Shown piece by piece: positions 5,936 through 10,833 of a DNA stretch of 10,833 bases. Below the pieces are notes generated by a model. The model saw only the letters and a list, made by a program, of their open reading frames with translations. It searched no databases and was not told the DNA's origin. The translations under genes were made by a program, and so were the position numbers. The DNA is from Actinomycetota bacterium (lineage in GTDB: Bacteria; Actinomycetota; Nitriliruptoria; Euzebyales; Egibacteraceae). How positions within the stretch are numbered: the first letter of the stretch is position 1; each line of letters opens with the position of its first letter. The stretch lies in the NCBI GenBank assembly GCA_019347785.1, contig JAHWKQ010000057.1, forward strand, positions 1 through 10,833, given 5' to 3'.

Positions 5936-5941
5936 ACCCTA
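5936..5941 (-). promoter_or_regulatory. TAGGGT in front of eno: possible -10 of a leaderless promoter, or simply the ribosome binding site
   Basis: On the minus strand TAGGGT (5941-5936) ends 6 nt before the eno ATG. This matches the actinobacterial TAnnnT -10 at the distance seen for leaderless transcripts, and it overlaps the mazG-eno gap. There is no recognisable -35 at 16-19 bp. The AGGG inside it is also correctly spaced to act as a Shine-Dalgarno sequence, which is the simpler reading. Confidence 0.35.
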
Positions 5942-5944
5942 CAA

Positions 5945-7006
5945 TCAGCCCCCCCGGGACGGGCCGGACTCCACGCGGTCACGGAACCGCCGGGCCGCCA
6001 CCCGCAGGGCGCTCTCGGGGTCCACACCCTGCTCCGCGGCGAGGGCGACCACGTCCAGCAGCAGCAACCCGAGGGCACGGGTGCGCGCGTCGTCGTCCTC
6101 GGCCCCGGCGACCGCGTCGAGCCGGGCGCCGACGTCGCCACGCTCGGGGCGGACGCCGGCCTCGGCCGCGCGGCCCAGCAGCTTGGCGGCGTACTGCAGC
6201 GCCGGCAGAGCCGCGGGCACGCCCTCGAACACGCCCGCCCGCGGCTTCTCGTCGCGCTTGAGCCGGTCCCAGTTGGTGACGACCTCGTCGGCGCCGCTCA
6301 CCCGGGCGTCGGCGAAGACGTGGGGATGGCGGCGCACCAGCTTGTCGACGATGCCCCGGGCCACTTCGTCGATCGTGAACCGTCCCTCGTCCTGGGCGAT
6401 CTGGGCATGGAAGACGACCTGCAGCAGCACGTCGCCGAGCTCCTCGCGGATGGCGTCCGGGTCGTCGTCGTCGATCGCCTCGAGCAGCTCATACACCTCC
6501 TCCACGGCGTACCGGGCGAGGCTGCGGTGGGACTGCTCCCGGTCCCACGGGCAGCCGTCCGGCCCGCGCAGCCGCTCCTCGACGGCCACCAGCTCCAGCA
6601 GCGCCTCCCCTCTGGGCGTCGGCGTGAGATAGACCATCTCGACTTCCAGGCCGGCGCGCGCGGCCTCCAGACCCAGCGCCCGGGTGAACGCCTCGTCGTC
6701 GGCCGGGCCGACCAGGTAGGTGACGTCGCCGTGCTCCCGAGCGGCGTCCACGACCCGGTTGACGCGCGCCCTGCCCTGCGGCCCGACCCCGGTCAGAAGG
6801 TCCGTGCGGGTCAGGGCGGGCGCGTCGGCGGCGTCGTCCACCGGAAGGGTCTCGTGGCGCAGGTCGGCCATGGCCAGGTGGGCGGCGAAGGGGTGGTCAC
6901 GGCCGGCCAGCAGCACGAGCTCGCTGCTCATCAGCGCCGACCAGCCGTGCAGGGGCAGGAGGCCGGGAAGGGCGGCGGACGTGTCGACGAGCACCAGGCG
7001 CGCCAT
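5945..7006 (-). CDS. mazG: Nucleoside triphosphate pyrophosphohydrolase MazG, with degenerate N-terminal methylase-like domain
   Basis: 353 aa from ATG at 7006. MazG hydrolyses (d)NTPs to NMP and pyrophosphate and is thought to remove damaged nucleotides. The catalytic domain spans about 136-265: LRGPDGCPWDREQSH (146-160), EEVYELLEAI (169-178) and EELGDVLLQVVFHAQIA (188-204) supply the EExxE...ExxD metal-binding helices, and LVRRHPHVF (223-231) follows. The C-terminal part (about 268-345) resembles the second MazG repeat, but its acidic ExxD residues are missing, so it is probably structural. Residues 1-130 look like a worn tetrapyrrole (SAM) methylase fold, as in YabN-type and mycobacterial MazG: VTYLVGPADDEAF resembles the 'vaYlvpGhPlvae' segment, but the glycine-rich first SAM loop is not recognisable. 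The gene lies 11 bp after the PPIase gene, without a clear ribosome binding site. Confidence 0.93.
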   Translation of the reverse strand: MARLVLVDTSAALPGLLPLHGWSALMSSELVLLAGRDHPFAAHLAMADLRHETLPVDDAADAPALTRTDLLTGVGPQGRARVNRVVDAAREHGDVTYLVGPADDEAFTRALGLEAARAGLEVEMVYLTPTPRGEALLELVAVEERLRGPDGCPWDREQSHRSLARYAVEEVYELLEAIDDDDPDAIREELGDVLLQVVFHAQIAQDEGRFTIDEVARGIVDKLVRRHPHVFADARVSGADEVVTNWDRLKRDEKPRAGVFEGVPAALPALQYAAKLLGRAAEAGVRPERGDVGARLDAVAGAEDDDARTRALGLLLLDVVALAAEQGVDPESALRVAARRFRDRVESGPSRGG

Positions 7007-7017
7007 CGGCTGCGTCG

Positions 7018-8073
7018 CTAGCTGCCGGACGACTGGGAGGTCGCTCCGCCCGGCTGCTCCGCCCGGGGCACGGGGCTCTCGGCGACGACCTGCGCCGACT
7101 CCGGGTCCCAGCGGCCGAAGCGGGGGTTGACGGTCACCTGCGCCTCGCGCGCCTGCGTGGCGAGCCAGTCGCTCAGGGCCGTCTGGTGCTCGGCCTGCTC
7201 CAGCTCGGAGCGGATCTCCGCCGAGACCTCGGCCAGGCTGTCCTCCTGCCTCCCGGTCACCTCGATGACGTGGTAGCCGAAGCGCGTGCGGACCGGACCG
7301 ACGACCTCACCCTCGTCGGCGCCCAGGGCCGCCCTCTCGAACGCCGGCACGGTCCGTCCGGGGGTGATGCGGCCGAGGTCCCCGCCCCGGCGGGCGCTCT
7401 GCTCGTCGACGGACACCTCGCGGGCCAGGGCGGCGAAGCTCGCCCCGCGCCCCAGCCGGTCGAGGACCCGTCGCGCCGCCGCGCGTGTGCGCACCAGGAT
7501 GTGGCGTGCCGAGACCCGCACGTAGCGGTCCGCCCGGTTGGCCCGGTAGAACTCGCGGACCTCCGCGTCGGTCACCTTCGCCGAGGCCTGCAGGCGCCGC
7601 TCGACGCCCTCCTGCAGCACGGCGGCACGCAGCTGGTCGCGCACCTGCCCGGGCGTGAACCCGCTCTGGCGCACGACCCGGCGGAACTCCTCCTCGCCCC
7701 CGAGCCCGCGGACGAGCTGCTCGCGGCGGCGCCTGATGTCCTCGGTCGTGGCCTCGATCCCCAGCTCGGCCGCGCCCTGCTCCAGCAGCGTGGTGGTCAC
7801 CAGCTGCGTGAGGACCTGGGCCTGGATCTGCAGCTCGAGCTGGCTGCCCTCGTCGGCCTCCAGCTGCTGGGCCAGCTGGGGCTGGGAGACCGCGACCTCG
7901 AACAGCCGGCGCACCTGTCCGACGGAGATCTCGCGGTCGTTGACCACCGCGGCCGTCGACGCGCCGATGCCCGACGGCGTGCAGCCGGCGGCCAGCACGG
8001 CGAGCAGGCCGGCGGCGAGCAGGGCGATGCGGGTGCGCACGATGAGCGGCCGTTGATCGTGGGGGGCGGTCAT
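7018..8073 (-). CDS. SurA/PrsA-like peptidylprolyl isomerase lipoprotein
   Basis: 351 aa from ATG at 8073. Residues 13-31 (VRTRIALLAAGLLAVLAAGC) form a lipoprotein signal peptide with Cys31 as the predicted lipid attachment site, so the protein should be anchored on the outside of the membrane. Residues 40-165 are a helical SurA_N-type chaperone region (VNDREISVGQVRRLFEV, long Gln/Leu/Glu-rich helices). A parvulin domain fills about 186-274: VSARHILVRT, ASFAALAREVSVDEQSARRGGDLG split over 211-234, and VGPVRTRFGYHVIEV (258-272). The tail ends in a Ser/Gly/Gln stretch. It probably assists folding of secreted proteins. It lies 6 bp after the mfd stop and 11 bp before mazG with no Shine-Dalgarno sequence, so translation likely depends on coupling. 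M. tuberculosis lacks a gene at this exact place. Confidence 0.92.
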   Translation of the reverse strand: MTAPHDQRPLIVRTRIALLAAGLLAVLAAGCTPSGIGASTAAVVNDREISVGQVRRLFEVAVSQPQLAQQLEADEGSQLELQIQAQVLTQLVTTTLLEQGAAELGIEATTEDIRRRREQLVRGLGGEEEFRRVVRQSGFTPGQVRDQLRAAVLQEGVERRLQASAKVTDAEVREFYRANRADRYVRVSARHILVRTRAAARRVLDRLGRGASFAALAREVSVDEQSARRGGDLGRITPGRTVPAFERAALGADEGEVVGPVRTRFGYHVIEVTGRQEDSLAEVSAEIRSELEQAEHQTALSDWLATQAREAQVTVNPRFGRWDPESAQVVAESPVPRAEQPGGATSQSSGS

Positions 8074-8079
8074 TGTAGG

Positions 8080-10833
8080 TCAGACGCGGGCCCGGCCGGC
8101 GGGGCGCGGACCCGTCAGGAGCGTCTTGAGGCGTCGGGCCAGCCAGGCCACGAGATCGCCGCCGCCGCCCGGCAGCGGGAGCTCCAGGACGTCGGCGGAC
8201 GGGTTGTACACCGCCGACGGCTCCTCGCGGGTCAGGCGGACCTGCTGGTGGTCGGCCAGCGTCACCGGGGTCACGCGCACCGTCCGGCGCGGCGTCGTCG
8301 TCACCTCCCGGATCCCCAGCCGGCGGACCATGGCGCGCAGGGCGGCGACCGACAGCAGCCGCTCGGCCGGCGCCGGCGGTGGCCCGTACCGGTCGGCCAG
8401 CTCCTCGCGCATCGCCTTGACCCCCGCCGCGTCCCGCACGGCCGAGACCTTGCGGTAGGCCTCCAGCCGCAACGCCTCCTCCGTGATGTACTCACGCGGC
8501 AGGTGGGCGTCCACGGGCAGGTCGATGCGGATCTCCGGCTCCGCGGTGGTGGGGCCGGCGCCCCGGAACTCGTCGACGGCCTCGGCCATCAGCCGCGCGT
8601 AGGCGTCGAACCCGACGGCGGCGACCTGCCCCGACTGGTCGGCGCCCAGCAGGTTGCCGGCGCCGCGGATCTCCAGATCGCGCAGGGCGATCGACAGGCC
8701 CGAGCCCAGCCCCGTGAACGCCGAGACGGTCTCCAGCCGCCGGTGGGCCTCCTCGGTCATGCCCCGCGCCGGCCTCCCGCCGGTGCCCCCGGGCTCCCGG
8801 CCGGGGTAGAACAGGTAGGCGTAGCCACGCTGCTCGGACCGGCCCACCCGCCCGCGAAGCTGGTACAGCTGGGCCAGCCCCAGCATGTCGGCGCGCTCGA
8901 CGACCAGCGTGTTCGCGTTGGGGATGTCCAGGCCCGACTCGACGATCGTGGTGCACACCAGGACGTCGAACTCGCGCTTCCAGAACCGGATCATCCGCGC
9001 CTCGAGCTCGGCCTCGGGCATCTGGCCGTGCCCCAGCTCGACGCGGGCGCCGGGCACCAGCTCGCGGACCCGCTCGGCGGCCGCGTCGATGGTCCGCACG
9101 CTGTTGTGCACCCAGAAGACCTGGCCCTCGCGCAGCAGCTCCCGGCGGACCGCGAGCGCGGCTTGCGACTCGTCCCACTCGCCCACCCGCGTCACGACCG
9201 GCTGGCGCTCCTCGGGGGGCGTGTCGATCGTCGACAGGTCCCGGATGCCGGTGATGGACATCTCCAGCGTCCGTGGGATGGGCGTGGCGGTCATCGTGAG
9301 CACGTCCACGCTGGTGCGGAGCCGCTTGAGGCGCTCCTTGTGGGCCACACCGAAGCGCTGCTCCTCGTCGACGACGACCAGCCCCAGGTCCTTGAACCGC
9401 ACGTCGCCGCCGAGCAGCCGGTGGGTGCCGATCACCAGGTCCACCGTGCCGGCCGCCAGCCCGTCCAGGATGCCCCGCTGGGTCCGGGGTGACTGGAAGC
9501 GCGACAGCACCTCGACGCGGACGGGAAAGCCGGAGAAGCGCTCGGAGAACGTCTCGCCGTGCTGCTGGGCCAGCAGCGTGGTGGGCACGAGCACGGCCAC
9601 CTGCGCGCCGTCGAAGACCGCCTTGGCCGCCGCCCGCACCGCGATCTCGGTCTTGCCGAAGCCGACGTCACCGCAGATCAGCCGGTCCATGGGCAGCGGC
9701 GCCTCCATGTCCTGCTTGACCTCGTCGATCGCCGCGACCTGTCCGGGCGTCTCGGTGTGGGCGAAGGCCGTCTCCAGCTCGGCCTGCCACGGCGTGTCGA
9801 GCGGGAACGAGCGCCCCTCGGCGTGCAGGCGGGCGCGGTACAGGCGCACGAGCTCGCCGGCCATCTCCCGGACGGCCCTGCGCACCTTGCCCTTGGCCCG
9901 CTCCCAGTCCGACCCGCCGAGGCGCATCACCTTGGGCTGCTCGCCCCCGACGTACCTGGCGACCGCGTCGACCTGGTCGCTGGGCACGTACAGCCGGTCG
10001 CCGCCGGCGTACTCCAGCACCACGTAGTCGCGGGTCACCGACCCGGCGGGCCCGCCTCCGACGACGGTCGTGGGCCCGCGCAGCTCCCGCGTGACCATGC
10101 CCAGGTAGCGGCCGATGCCGTGCACCGCGTGCACGACCGGGTCGCCCGGCGCCAGGTCCAGCACGGTCTCCCGGGCGGCGCGCTTGCCGGGCAGCCGTCG
10201 CGCGGCCCGCGAGCGGCGGGGGCCGAACAGGTCCCACTCGCCCAGGACGACGACGCCCAGCTCCTGGGAGACGAAGCCCTCCCGCAGGCTGGACTCGACG
10301 ATCCACACCCGCCCGGCGCCGCCGGTCCGCCCGGGCGCGACGGTGTCGGTCACGGGCGCGGCGACGCCCTCCTCCCGCAGGACCTCCGCCAGCCGTAGCG
10401 CCGGGCCGTGGCCCAGCGTGGTGAGCACGACGTCGAGCTCCCGGGCCGACCAGCGGCGCACGGCGCCCGCGGCGGCCGTCACGTCGCCGCGGAACGAGTC
10501 GACGGCGTGGCCGGGCACGGCCGTGACGGCGCCGTCGGACCCGAACGGGGTGAGCTCCCACAGCGGGCCCCTCGCCCGCCGGCGGACCGCCTCCCATCCG
10601 GCGAAGCCGGCCACGTCGGCGGCGCCCTCGGGGGATCGATGGGCCTCGGGAAGCCAGTCGGCGGCGCCCTGGGCGCCCCAGCCGGTGGTCAGCAGCTCGC
10701 CGGCCTGCGCGCGCAGCTCCTCGGCCCGGTCGGCCACGCGCACCGGGTCGACGACGGCCGAGCCCGCCCCGGCGGGGACGAAGTCCGGCAGGTGGGCCGG
10801 GGCTGGGTGGATGGCGGTGACCAGGGCTTCCAT
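8080..10833 (-). CDS. mfd: Transcription-repair coupling factor Mfd (N terminus outside the window)
   Basis: 917 residues are visible, ending at TGA 8082-8080. The ATG at the right edge is almost certainly an internal Met: Mfd proteins have about 1150-1200 aa, and the RNA-polymerase-interacting domain, near residue 475 in E. coli, begins here at about 229 (LAPGDPVVHAVHGIGRYLGM). Roughly 240 residues of the UvrB-like N-terminal region are therefore missing to the right. Seen in order: rest of the UvrB-like/D3 part (1-225), RID (229-300), superfamily 2 translocase with GDVGFGKTE (388-396), DEEQ (489-492), TATPIPRT (515-522), VESGLDIP (631-638) and QLRGRVGR (658-665), then the RGAGNLLG segment and the TRCF domain (about 765-870). 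Mfd pushes stalled RNA polymerase off lesions and recruits UvrA. A Gly/Pro/Arg insert (678-692) sits in a variable loop. It is the first visible gene of the run. Confidence 0.97.
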   Translation of the reverse strand: MEALVTAIHPAPAHLPDFVPAGAGSAVVDPVRVADRAEELRAQAGELLTTGWGAQGAADWLPEAHRSPEGAADVAGFAGWEAVRRRARGPLWELTPFGSDGAVTAVPGHAVDSFRGDVTAAAGAVRRWSARELDVVLTTLGHGPALRLAEVLREEGVAAPVTDTVAPGRTGGAGRVWIVESSLREGFVSQELGVVVLGEWDLFGPRRSRAARRLPGKRAARETVLDLAPGDPVVHAVHGIGRYLGMVTRELRGPTTVVGGGPAGSVTRDYVVLEYAGGDRLYVPSDQVDAVARYVGGEQPKVMRLGGSDWERAKGKVRRAVREMAGELVRLYRARLHAEGRSFPLDTPWQAELETAFAHTETPGQVAAIDEVKQDMEAPLPMDRLICGDVGFGKTEIAVRAAAKAVFDGAQVAVLVPTTLLAQQHGETFSERFSGFPVRVEVLSRFQSPRTQRGILDGLAAGTVDLVIGTHRLLGGDVRFKDLGLVVVDEEQRFGVAHKERLKRLRTSVDVLTMTATPIPRTLEMSITGIRDLSTIDTPPEERQPVVTRVGEWDESQAALAVRRELLREGQVFWVHNSVRTIDAAAERVRELVPGARVELGHGQMPEAELEARMIRFWKREFDVLVCTTIVESGLDIPNANTLVVERADMLGLAQLYQLRGRVGRSEQRGYAYLFYPGREPGGTGGRPARGMTEEAHRRLETVSAFTGLGSGLSIALRDLEIRGAGNLLGADQSGQVAAVGFDAYARLMAEAVDEFRGAGPTTAEPEIRIDLPVDAHLPREYITEEALRLEAYRKVSAVRDAAGVKAMREELADRYGPPPAPAERLLSVAALRAMVRRLGIREVTTTPRRTVRVTPVTLADHQQVRLTREEPSAVYNPSADVLELPLPGGGGDLVAWLARRLKTLLTGPRPAGRARV

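Noticed and set aside
4706..7021. A 771-codon plus-strand open frame opposite eno and mazG
   Set aside because: It is the antisense of two clearly recognised genes in GC-saturated DNA, where stop codons are rare. The translation is low-complexity in Val, Gly, Arg, Gln and His and has no recognisable domain.
7186..9492. A 768-codon plus-strand open frame opposite the PPIase and mfd
   Set aside because: Same artefact: composition follows the complementary codons of Mfd and PPIase, and no motif, signal or start context supports it.
10831..10833. ATG at the right edge as the true start of mfd
   Set aside because: The visible protein lacks about 240 residues of the UvrB-like region before the RID domain, so this is an internal methionine and the gene continues beyond the window.

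Overview
This window looks like ordinary chromosomal housekeeping DNA from a very GC-rich actinobacterium. The evidence is GC-saturated third codon positions, GTG starts, 4-bp start/stop overlaps, a tRNA gene without an encoded CCA, and the gene order mfd - (PPIase) - mazG - eno - ftsB/divIC-like - DUF501 - ppx. The same backbone is known from Mycobacterium tuberculosis (Rv1020 to Rv1026). The departures from the mycobacterial pattern, namely a SurA/PrsA-like lipoprotein between mfd and mazG and a NUDIX/YjeF_N fusion nearby, would fit a deep-branching lineage such as Nitriliruptoria. That placement is inference only.

Layout from left to right. (1) 2-313, plus strand: the C-terminal end of an AAA+ ATPase cut by the window edge. 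(2) 360-442, minus: tRNA-Leu(UAA), with a candidate -10 just upstream. (3) 478-1988, minus: a two-gene unit made of a short ORF matching only the first half of the MTH1187/YkoF-like thiamine-binding family, coupled by an ATGA overlap to a fusion protein of a CoA-pyrophosphatase-type NUDIX domain and a degenerate YjeF_N (NAD(P)H-hydrate epimerase-like) domain. (4) 2113-2532, plus: a small predicted lipoprotein, whose 3' end overlaps ppx convergently. (5) 2519-10833, minus: a tightly packed run of seven genes, read from the right edge as mfd (5' end outside the window), the PPIase lipoprotein, mazG, eno, ftsB/divIC-like, DUF501 and ppx. Gaps are 6, 11 and 15 bp or 4-bp overlaps, except for one 107-bp gap between the ftsB-like gene and DUF501. 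That gap holds a perfect 17-bp inverted repeat.

Functionally the run combines transcription-coupled repair (Mfd), extracytoplasmic protein folding, nucleotide-pool cleaning (MazG), glycolysis (enolase), division (FtsB/DivIC-like) and polyphosphate or (p)ppGpp turnover (Ppx/GppA). Such a mixed but syntenic set suggests shared growth-linked expression more than a single pathway. I see no CRISPR array, insertion sequence, phage module or defence island. The points worth a second look are the NUDIX/YjeF_N fusion with an altered nucleotide-binding loop, the half-length thiamine-binding-family ORF in front of it, the strong intergenic hairpin, and the TAGGGT element in front of eno.
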